A stretch of DNA of 64,000 bases from Candidatus Kapaibacterium sp. Lineage in GTDB: Bacteria; Bacteroidota; Ignavibacteria; Kapaibacteriales; NICIL-2. The stretch lies in contig BPHJ01000001.1 in assembly GCA_026003475.1 (NCBI GenBank), forward strand, positions 62,001 to 126,000, given 5' to 3'. Positions 1 to 6,489 of the stretch are shown piece after piece; within the stretch, counting starts at the first letter, position 1; each line of letters begins with the position of its first letter. Below the pieces are notes generated by a model. That model was not told the DNA's origin. It ran no database searches and saw nothing but the letters and a program-made list of their open reading frames with translations. The position numbers and the translations under genes are program-made.

Positions 1-1
1 C

Positions 2-202
2 GGTACCCCCGAAGCACTGCTCGAAGCGAGTATGTTCATCCATGCAATCGAAAAGCGTCAAGGACTCAAGATCGCCTGTCTGGAGGAGATTGCCCTCACG
101 GAAGGATTCATCTCGCACCAGCAATTTGTCGAGCATGTCGAGCGCTTGCCGAAATGTTCCTACCGTGATTACTGCTTGCGCCTGATTGAGCAGCAGGGGT
201 AA
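2..202 (+). CDS. rfbA: Glucose-1-phosphate thymidylyltransferase, C-terminal fragment
   Basis: Open from the left edge; about 66 residues are visible, ending in a TAA stop. The visible part contains LLEASMFIHAIEKRQG followed by KIACLEEIA, which is the conserved C-terminal signature of RfbA/RmlA, the enzyme that makes dTDP-glucose from glucose-1-phosphate and dTTP as the first step of dTDP-rhamnose synthesis. The catalytic N-terminal domain lies outside the window. The family assignment rests on this tail only, but the match to the usual ending is close. It fits the other surface-sugar genes in the window (gmd, UDP-sugar dehydrogenase). Confidence 0.88.
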   Translation, partial: GTPEALLEASMFIHAIEKRQGLKIACLEEIALTEGFISHQQFVEHVERLPKCSYRDYCLRLIEQQG

Positions 203-236
203 AACCCACCACCGGTACGTTTGATGGGGGCGTGTG

Positions 237-244
237 TATTTTCG
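237..244 (+). promoter_or_regulatory. Putative Bacteroidota-type -7 box TATTTTCG
   Basis: TATTTTCG matches the Bacteroidota -7 consensus TAnnTTTG in seven of eight positions and lies just upstream of the TPP riboswitch, where its promoter is expected. The only TTTG upstream (220-223) is spaced too closely (13 bases) to be an ideal -33 element. Confidence 0.4.
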
Positions 245-277
245 CAGCGCTCCGTTAGAGGTGCTGTGCGCTGCTTG

Positions 278-362
278 CTCTAAACGGGAGTAAGCGGCGC
301 GCGGCTGAGAATACACTCTCAGTACCTGATCCGGGTAATGCCGGCGAAGGGAAACGGAGATA
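278..362 (+). promoter_or_regulatory. TPP riboswitch (THI element)
   Basis: The conserved THI-box core is present in order: CTGAGA (305-310), ACCTGATC (324-331), GGGTAATGCCGGCG, then AAGGGAA, with a GGGAG-like 5' arm at 286-290. CCGG at 331-334 can pair with CCGG at 341-344 to form the distal pyrophosphate-side stem. It lies about 90 bases upstream of a TonB-dependent receptor on the same strand, so thiamin pyrophosphate should repress that gene. Between them sits a perfect palindrome CGGCACGTGTGCCG (377-390) that could be part of the expression platform. No U-tract follows it, so control of translation is more likely than termination. Exact ends are approximate. Confidence 0.93.
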
Positions 363-452
363 GCCTCCTTGGTATGCGGCACGTGTGCCGTCCCAACGTC
401 TTACCTCGAGCGGAGCATCGCGAATCATGTTCCACTGTTATCGTGATGCTCT

Positions 453-2846
453 ATGCGCCCCCTTGTTTTTCTGTTGTGTGCTGCCGCGAGCGCAGCGCCA
501 TTCCCCACCACGGGAGCTGGTGATTCAGCACGGACCTACGATGCTCCCGCCGTTACGGTGACGACAACCCGTGCGATCGAAGGACGCTCCCCGGTAACCT
601 GGAGCGAACTCGACCGCGACGAGATCCGCCGTCGGCATACTGCATTCGATCTTCCGGCGCTGCTGTCGGAGCTTCCGTCCACGATGTTCTCCAGCGAAAG
701 CGGCAACGGCATCGGCTACACCGCGCTCAACATTCGTGGCTTCGATCAACGCCGCGTTGCGGTCCTCATCAACGGCATTCCGCAGAACGATCCAGAAGAT
801 CACAACGTGTACTGGATTGACGTGCCCGACCTTGCCTCCAGTCTCGACGGAATCCAGATCCAACGCGGCGCCGGACTTGCCAACTATGGTTCGCCTGCCA
901 TTGGTGGATCGGTCAATCTTGTCACCATCAATCCTGCTCGGGAGCGCTTTATTCGCGCAGGAGTTTTGCTCGGTGTGCAGGAATTTCGCGCTGGCGGGCG
1001 AAGCCCAGTGCCACCCGATCAATCCGCACCTGCCAATGATGTGGAGCGCTACAGTGTGGAATGTTCCAGCGGACTGGTCGGCGAGCATTATGGCATCTAT
1101 GCACGGCTGTCCCGCATTCGATCGCGCGGCTATCGTGACTACACCTGGACGGACTTGCCGAGCTACTTTGTCAGTGCTGTTCGCTTCGACGAGCATTCAT
1201 CGCATCAGATCAACATCTTCGGTGCACCCCTTGCCGATGGCTTGATGTACACGGGGCTGCCGAAAAGCTACGTCACCGATCCCAAGCTGCGGCGCATCAA
1301 CTACAGCGATTGGTCGTACACGCGCACGGGCCAGGAGCTTTCCTACGCCACCGTGCGCCGTCCGCAGGAGCTCGAAAATTTTTCACAACCGCACTATGAG
1401 CTGCTCAGCGACATTCAACTTTCGGAGCATTGGATGCTCAAAAGCTCGCTGTTCTACTACACCGGCGACGGCTTTTTCGACTTCGACGGCTCGTGGGCGG
1501 ATGCAGCGATGCTGCGCTTGACCCAGCCCTATGCACCGCGCGACTCTGCGCCGAATCCACGCAATGCCATCATCCGCGCCTTTGTCGGCAATCGGCACGG
1601 GGGATGGATCCCGCGTCTGGTGTGGAACCACGAGGGTGGCGAACTGCTCATCGGCGCAGAGTTGCGGTGGCATCGCTCCGAGCATTGGGGCAAAATCCGC
1701 TACGCAGAAAATCTTCCTGCCGACTTCGATCCAGATTACAAGTTCTACTCCTACAACGGCGTGCGTGACATCTACTCGATCTTTGCCCGCGAACAGTACC
1801 AACTATCGCCAACCCTCTTGGTCAATCTCGAAGCCCAGCTCGTGCGCAGTCGCTACGGTCTTGGCAATGAAAAAGCGGGGAACCTACCGGTACGCTATCC
1901 GACCATCGCGGGCGATACCGTCGGTGGCGAAGGTGGAATGATCTTCGATGTGTGGTACACGTTCTTCAATCCGCGTGTTGGGGTGCGCTGGACCCCCAGC
2001 GAGCAGCACAGCATGTATGCAACGGTTGCCTACACATCGCGAGAGCCGCGCCGAAACAGCCTCTACCGTGCATCGGAGTCCTACGTGGGCTATACACCAG
2101 CATTTCGGTTAGATACCAGCGGTGGTAGTATCCGCTACGATTTTTCCCAGCCGCTGGTCAAGCCGGAGCGACTGCTTGACATCGAAGCCGGATGGAGCTG
2201 GCGCAGTAGCACTGCAACAGCGGCGGTGACGCTCTACTGGATGGAGTTCTTCGACGAGCTGGTTCGCAATGGACAGCGCGACATCTGGGGGGCACCAATC
2301 GAAGGTAATGCTCCGCGTGCCCGGCACATTGGGATTGAACTATCGGGTTCATGGAGACTGGTGCAGTGGAACCAAGTGGCAGTATCACTCAGCGGCAATG
2401 CCACGTTGAGCCGCAATCGCTTTGTTGAATACTCCTTCTTCACCAGCAGTGGTGGGCAGCTCGATCTTCGAGACAATCCTATTGCTGGCTTCCCCGAGTT
2501 GATTGCAAATGTCGCGCTGGATCTCCAGTGGCGGCAATTCCAGCTTCGGTGGACAGGGCGCTACGTGGGTGAGCAGTTCACCGACAATTTTGGCCCTCGG
2601 CTCAACCAATACCTCCAACAGGTACCCGACCTGGTGCGCTATCGCGACAATCGAGTCGATCCATACTTTGTCGCAAACCTCTCGCTGAGCTACACACTCG
2701 AGGATGTGGTCGGCGTGCGTGCTCTGCGACTGCGGCTCCAGGTCAACAACATGTTCAACAACCTGTTCGCATGGAGTGGCAATGGCGCCGAGTTCTTTCC
2801 TGCTGCCGAGCGACTGTGGCTAACAGGCATCGAGCTAGAATTGTAA
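453..2846 (+). CDS. TonB-dependent outer-membrane receptor, predicted thiamin/precursor transporter
   Basis: A 797-residue protein with a signal peptide, then a possible TonB box (VTVTTTR, about residues 35-41). A plug domain follows with the hallmark features TALNIRGFDQRRVAVLINGIP and RGAGLANYGSPAIGGSVN (about 85-165), and then a long 22-strand-type barrel. Late strands have the usual alternating pattern and the protein ends in an aromatic/hydrophobic strand (LWLTGIELEL). No carboxypeptidase-like N-terminal domain is seen, so it is not a SusC type. The upstream TPP riboswitch is the reason to assign thiamin, its phosphates or a pyrimidine/thiazole precursor as substrate; TonB receptors under THI control are known in Bacteroidota. 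The barrel alone does not show the substrate. No inner-membrane partner lies downstream; the next gene is convergent serS. Confidence 0.9.
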   Translation: MRPLVFLLCAAASAAPFPTTGAGDSARTYDAPAVTVTTTRAIEGRSPVTWSELDRDEIRRRHTAFDLPALLSELPSTMFSSESGNGIGYTALNIRGFDQRRVAVLINGIPQNDPEDHNVYWIDVPDLASSLDGIQIQRGAGLANYGSPAIGGSVNLVTINPARERFIRAGVLLGVQEFRAGGRSPVPPDQSAPANDVERYSVECSSGLVGEHYGIYARLSRIRSRGYRDYTWTDLPSYFVSAVRFDEHSSHQINIFGAPLADGLMYTGLPKSYVTDPKLRRINYSDWSYTRTGQELSYATVRRPQELENFSQPHYELLSDIQLSEHWMLKSSLFYYTGDGFFDFDGSWADAAMLRLTQPYAPRDSAPNPRNAIIRAFVGNRHGGWIPRLVWNHEGGELLIGAELRWHRSEHWGKIRYAENLPADFDPDYKFYSYNGVRDIYSIFAREQYQLSPTLLVNLEAQLVRSRYGLGNEKAGNLPVRYPTIAGDTVGGEGGMIFDVWYTFFNPRVGVRWTPSEQHSMYATVAYTSREPRRNSLYRASESYVGYTPAFRLDTSGGSIRYDFSQPLVKPERLLDIEAGWSWRSSTATAAVTLYWMEFFDELVRNGQRDIWGAPIEGNAPRARHIGIELSGSWRLVQWNQVAVSLSGNATLSRNRFVEYSFFTSSGGQLDLRDNPIAGFPELIANVALDLQWRQFQLRWTGRYVGEQFTDNFGPRLNQYLQQVPDLVRYRDNRVDPYFVANLSLSYTLEDVVGVRALRLRLQVNNMFNNLFAWSGNGAEFFPAAERLWLTGIELEL

Positions 2847-2898
2847 GCCAAAGCGGCGGGCGCCAGCGCAAGCAGCACCGTATCGTTCGGAGCTGCTG

Positions 2899-4161
2899 CT
2901 ATCCGATCATGTCGCAGCGGGTGTAGGGACGAAGTGCTTCAGGAATACGAATGCGTCCATCGGGCGTTTGGTGATGCTCCAGCAAGGCTACCATGATGCG
3001 GGAGGTTGCCAGTCCGCTGCCGTTGAGCGTGTGGACGTAGTCGAGCGAGCCATCGCTGCGACGGTAGCGAATCTGCGCCCGACGTGCCTGGAACGATTCG
3101 AAGTTCGAGCAGGACGACACCTCCAGGTACCGCTGCTCGACCGGTGACCACACTTCCAGGTCGTAGGTCTTGGCACTGGCAAAGCTCATATCGCCAGTGC
3201 AGAGCAAGACGACGCGGTAGGGTAGCTCCAGCAAGCGCAACACGGCTTCAACATCGGCAACGAGCGATTCGAGTTCGTCGTAGGATGTTTCGGGCGTGGT
3301 GAGCTTGACCAGTTCGACCTTGTTGAATTGGTGCACGCGCAAGAATCCGCGTGTGTCCCGTCCGTAGCTGCCTGCTTCGCGGCGGAAGCAGGGTGAATAG
3401 CCGCAGAGCTTGATCGGGAGGTCGTGCTCGCGGAGAATTTCATCGCGGTGGAAATTTGTCAGCGGTACTTCTGCCGTTGGAATCAGGAACAGGTCGTCGG
3501 TGGGGCAATGGTACATATCGTCGGCGAGTTTGGGCAGTTGGCCGGTGCCGGTCATCGAAGCGCGGTTGGCAAGGAAGGGAGGCATCATTTCGCTGTAGCC
3601 ATGCTGTTGGGTGTGCACATCGAGGAACAGGTTGATCAAGGCGCGTTCCAGCAGCGCACCTTTGCCGACGTAGAACGCAAAGCCACTGCCGGTGACCTTT
3701 GCGCCACGCTCGAAGTCGAGGATGCCAAGCTGTTTGCCAATCTCGATGTGGCTCTTTCGCCATTCGGCAGGAATCTCCTCAGCCGAGGACCGCACCACGA
3801 TGTTCGCGCTGGCATCGCTGCCGATGGGGACGCTGTCGTGTGCGATGTTCGGCACCCACAGCAGCAGTTCGCTCAGCTCGGCTTCGATGCGGCGGAGTTC
3901 TTCGTCGTTGGCTTTGATTTGATCCCCAATCATGCGTGTTCGCGCGATGGCATCGCTGGCATCCTGACCAGTCTTTTTGAGCTGGGCGATGTGGTCGCTG
4001 GCACGGTTGCGCTCGTGTTTGAGTGCATCGGTTTCGGTGATGAGGGCGCGGCGCCGCTCGTCGAGTTGCACGATGCGGTCGAGGTCAATCGGCTGGTTCT
4101 TGGAAGCGGCAGTACGGGCAACGCGGTCGGGATTCTCCCGGATGAAACGAAGATCGAGCAT
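2899..4161 (-). CDS. serS: Seryl-tRNA synthetase
   Basis: 420 residues, the normal length. It opens with MLDLRFIRENPD, followed by the long helical arm (about residues 30-100), then the class II catalytic core. Motif 2 is seen as FRREAGSYGRDTRGFLRVHQF, and motif 3 as NGSGLATSRIMVALLEHHQ near residue 385. It charges tRNA-Ser (and tRNA-Sec where present). An in-frame ATG four codons upstream is possible, but the conserved family start is MLDL. It is last in a minus-strand run behind a glycosyltransferase, with a 104-base gap that contains a possible promoter box, so it probably has its own transcript. Convergent with the TonB receptor. Confidence 0.97.
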   Translation of the reverse strand: MLDLRFIRENPDRVARTAASKNQPIDLDRIVQLDERRRALITETDALKHERNRASDHIAQLKKTGQDASDAIARTRMIGDQIKANDEELRRIEAELSELLLWVPNIAHDSVPIGSDASANIVVRSSAEEIPAEWRKSHIEIGKQLGILDFERGAKVTGSGFAFYVGKGALLERALINLFLDVHTQQHGYSEMMPPFLANRASMTGTGQLPKLADDMYHCPTDDLFLIPTAEVPLTNFHRDEILREHDLPIKLCGYSPCFRREAGSYGRDTRGFLRVHQFNKVELVKLTTPETSYDELESLVADVEAVLRLLELPYRVVLLCTGDMSFASAKTYDLEVWSPVEQRYLEVSSCSNFESFQARRAQIRYRRSDGSLDYVHTLNGSGLATSRIMVALLEHHQTPDGRIRIPEALRPYTRCDMIG

Positions 4162-4194
4162 GGAACGGTGCAAATGTCGGATACAAAACGGCTG

Positions 4195-4202
4195 CGAAAT
4201 TA
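4195..4202 (-). promoter_or_regulatory. Putative -7 box TAATTTCG upstream of serS
   Basis: Read on the minus strand, TAATTTCG fits TAnnTTTG with one mismatch and lies 34 bases upstream of the serS start codon, inside the 104-base gap after the glycosyltransferase gene. No good -33 TTTG was identified, so the call rests on position and the single box. Confidence 0.3.
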
Positions 4203-4265
4203 CCGCACTGCCTGCTCAGCCCGGATAGGACGCGCTTGCGCAATAGGATGCGCCAGTGGTGGAGA

Positions 4266-5429
4266 TTAGCCGGGCGATGGTGCTCGCAGTTGAGCGGTAA
4301 GGCGTTCGATGGTTTCGACAATGCGCTCAAATCGCGTGTGTTCAGCCGCTGTGCGTGCCCCAGCGATGTAGCGATCCAGCGAGGGTTCAGCAAGCATGCG
4401 CGTCAGTGTCGAAGCAAGTGCATCGCTATCGCGTGGCGGGACAACCTCTCCGGCACCAAACTGGCGTACGTCCTCGGCAAGGCCGCCAACATCGGTCACC
4501 AGTACTGGTTTGCCGAATGCAAAGGCGATGCGCTGCACTCCTGATTGCGTCCCCGAGTGGTAGGGCAGGACAACCAGATCCGCCGCAGTGTAGTAGAGCG
4601 GAACATCCTCGTTGGGCACATACTCGGCAATCCAGCGAATGCGATCGGCAGCCCCGCTGGCAGCGATGAGGCGTTGGTACCGTTCGGGGTCTTCGTAGCA
4701 TTCGCCAACGATGAGGAGAACTGCGTGCGGCTGTTCCACACGCGCGAATGCCTCGATGAGGGTGGCCAGCCCTTTGTAGGGGCGAATGTAGCCGAAAAAC
4801 AACACCACCCGTTTACCGCTCAGTCCAAGCTTCTCTTTTGCAGCCTGCGGTGTCCACGCTACTGGTGCGCTGTCGGGCGTGACAAATAGCGGCAGATGAG
4901 CACGCACGACCGGCCGATGAGCAGAGAGTTGCCGCAAGCGCTGGGCGACAGCATCGGAGAATGCGATAAAGCCCGATGCGTAGCGAAACGTCCGTCGCAG
5001 AAGCCACCAATCAAGCCATCGCGCTTCGTGGGAAATGACGTTTTCGGCAAGAATAACAACCGGCACCGGGTAGAGGCGCTCGAGTGTGCGCAGAATCTCG
5101 CTGTAGCACAAACCGAAAAACGGCTGGTACCAATCGAGCAGCACCACATCCGGCCGTGCAGCGGCAATTGCACGGGCGGTGCGGTACCACGTCCGTGGTC
5201 CGATGGAATCTATGATGCGTTCGGCTGGGTGCGGTTTGATGGGCTGGCGGCTGATGTCCTCCTGCCGCGTTCCCGGAAACAGAATGCGTGGGTACAGCCG
5301 CGAAAAGCTGAACACTTGCACCCAATGATGCTCCGATAGGGCATGGTAGAGATGCCCGACCACTGCTGCCGGCCCGCCACGGTACGGGTATGCTGGACCA
5401 ATGATGGCAATGCGAAGCGGTTTACTCAT
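4266..5429 (-). CDS. GT4-type glycosyltransferase
   Basis: 387 residues from the ATG that overlaps the response-regulator stop by eight bases (ATGAGTAA). This start gives MSKPLRIAIIGPAYPYRGG, the expected N-terminal Rossmann entry with a glycine loop for GT-B enzymes. The C-terminal half has FFGYIRPYKGLATLIEAF (start of the donor-binding domain), then EYVPNEDVPLYYTAADLVVLPY and a G-x-P-V-L-VTDVGGLAEDV segment typical of GT4. It probably transfers a sugar to a lipid-linked glycan at the cytoplasmic membrane. Donor and acceptor cannot be told. The in-frame extension upstream of this start (24 residues) reads back into the regulator gene and is not needed. Confidence 0.85.
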   Translation of the reverse strand: MSKPLRIAIIGPAYPYRGGPAAVVGHLYHALSEHHWVQVFSFSRLYPRILFPGTRQEDISRQPIKPHPAERIIDSIGPRTWYRTARAIAAARPDVVLLDWYQPFFGLCYSEILRTLERLYPVPVVILAENVISHEARWLDWWLLRRTFRYASGFIAFSDAVAQRLRQLSAHRPVVRAHLPLFVTPDSAPVAWTPQAAKEKLGLSGKRVVLFFGYIRPYKGLATLIEAFARVEQPHAVLLIVGECYEDPERYQRLIAASGAADRIRWIAEYVPNEDVPLYYTAADLVVLPYHSGTQSGVQRIAFAFGKPVLVTDVGGLAEDVRQFGAGEVVPPRDSDALASTLTRMLAEPSLDRYIAGARTAAEHTRFERIVETIERLTAQLRAPSPG

Positions 5430-6102
5430 CGCCGTTGGGTTCTTTGATGCGGTAGCCGATTCCCCGAACGTTGTGGATGAAACGCTTGCCGTCGAATTCA
5501 ATCTTGCTCCGAAGCCGTTTGATGTACACCTCGATGATGTTCGACATTGGGCTCAAGGGGTCCTTCCACACATGCTGCATAATCATCGTGCGGCTGACGA
5601 TGCGATGCTTGTTCCGCATCAGGAATTCCAACAGGGCATACTCCTTGGCGGTCAGTTCGATTTCCTTGTTGCCGCGCCAGACAAGGTGCGCGGCTGTGTC
5701 CAGCACCAAATCGCCGACGGTGATCTTGGTGGATTTCTGCGTCGAGCTGCGCCGCAGAATGGAGCGCACCCGTGCTGCCAGTTCCTCCAGGTGAAATGGT
5801 TTGGGAAGGTAGTCATCGGCGCCTAAGTCCAACCCCCGGACTCGATCCTCGGTGCTGCCACGGGCAGTCAGAATGATAATTGGTGTGGTGATGTCCATTG
5901 CCCGTAACTCTTGCAGCACGTCGAAGCCGCTTTTGCCGGGTAACATGATGTCCAAAATGATTACGTCGTAGTCGTCGCTGCATGCCATATCAAGGCCCGT
6001 TTTCCCATCGTGCGCCACGTCCACGATGTATTGCTCTTCTTCCAAACCACGCTGAATGAAGCGCGCGACTTTTTCTTCGTCCTCGATGACCAAGATGCGC
6101 AT
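5422..6102 (-). CDS. OmpR/PhoB-family response regulator
   Basis: 226 residues. The receiver domain (1-120) has the acidic pair D8/E9, phospho-acceptor D51 (VIILDIMLPGKSG), T79 and K101 (YLPKPF). The C-terminal winged helix (about 128-224) has the transactivation/recognition region ALLEFLMRNKHRIVSR and IEVYIKRLRSKIE. A good Shine-Dalgarno (GGAGAA) precedes the ATG. No histidine kinase lies nearby: the neighbours are a lipoprotein upstream (12-base gap) and a glycosyltransferase downstream (overlapping), so it is an orphan in this window. It presumably controls transcription in response to an unlinked sensor kinase; the targets are unknown. Confidence 0.95.
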   Translation of the reverse strand: MRILVIEDEEKVARFIQRGLEEEQYIVDVAHDGKTGLDMACSDDYDVIILDIMLPGKSGFDVLQELRAMDITTPIIILTARGSTEDRVRGLDLGADDYLPKPFHLEELAARVRSILRRSSTQKSTKITVGDLVLDTAAHLVWRGNKEIELTAKEYALLEFLMRNKHRIVSRTMIMQHVWKDPLSPMSNIIEVYIKRLRSKIEFDGKRFIHNVRGIGYRIKEPNGDE

Positions 6103-6114
6103 GGTGTTCTCCGA

Positions 6115-6489
6115 TTAGTCGTTGCGACGAAAGAGCAAGCGGACTCCAACTGTTTCCAGTTCGAGGTGCTCTTGGGTTAGGGTGCGAATGCGAAACTGCA
6201 CAATCACTGCAGGACCGGACCGTATGTGCAACGAGTCGCGCCGGAGCTGATAGTCGAAGCGCAGCGTATCGTTGGCAGGGATAAACATTCGTCCCTGGCG
6301 AAATTCGATTCCATGGCCACGCACCACCCCCGAAATCACAGTGCTGGCAAGACCTGCTCCCGGACTGGAATCAATCAGCGTAATCTGGTCGAGTATCCAG
6401 CGCCCTTCGAGCAGGGACCAGTCGAGCTCGACACAGGCTGCCAGCATCAGCAACGCAGCGGCAGCGACTACGCGGCACTTAGCGCACAT
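6115..6489 (-). CDS. Small predicted lipoprotein, unknown function
   Basis: 124 residues if started at the ATG that overlaps the end of the upstream surface-protein gene by 11 bases. This start gives a short lipoprotein signal with lipobox LAAC and Cys19. The mature part begins ELDWSLLEGRWILDQ and looks like a small all-beta domain, reminiscent of lipocalin-like or META-like heat/stress lipoproteins (GRW motif), but I do not recognise the family. Its place directly upstream of the response regulator (12 bases) suggests co-transcription. A longer in-frame start exists but would destroy the signal peptide. Confidence 0.65.
   Translation of the reverse strand: MCAKCRVVAAAALLMLAACVELDWSLLEGRWILDQITLIDSSPGAGLASTVISGVVRGHGIEFRQGRMFIPANDTLRFDYQLRRDSLHIRSGPAVIVQFRIRTLTQEHLELETVGVRLLFRRND

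Noticed and set aside
338-523. 61-codon frame starting inside the TPP riboswitch
   Set aside because: Begins within the conserved aptamer and overlaps the receptor signal peptide; not a credible gene.
525-1196. 223-codon minus-strand frame inside the TonB receptor gene
   Set aside because: No family features; it mirrors the codon pattern of the well-supported receptor gene.
2871-2900. AGCAGC...GCTGCT hairpin between the TonB receptor and serS as a terminator
   Set aside because: Short imperfect stem and no T-tract on either strand.
3424-4269. 281-codon plus-strand frame antisense to serS
   Set aside because: Exact antisense shadow of a conserved tRNA synthetase; no start signal or motif.
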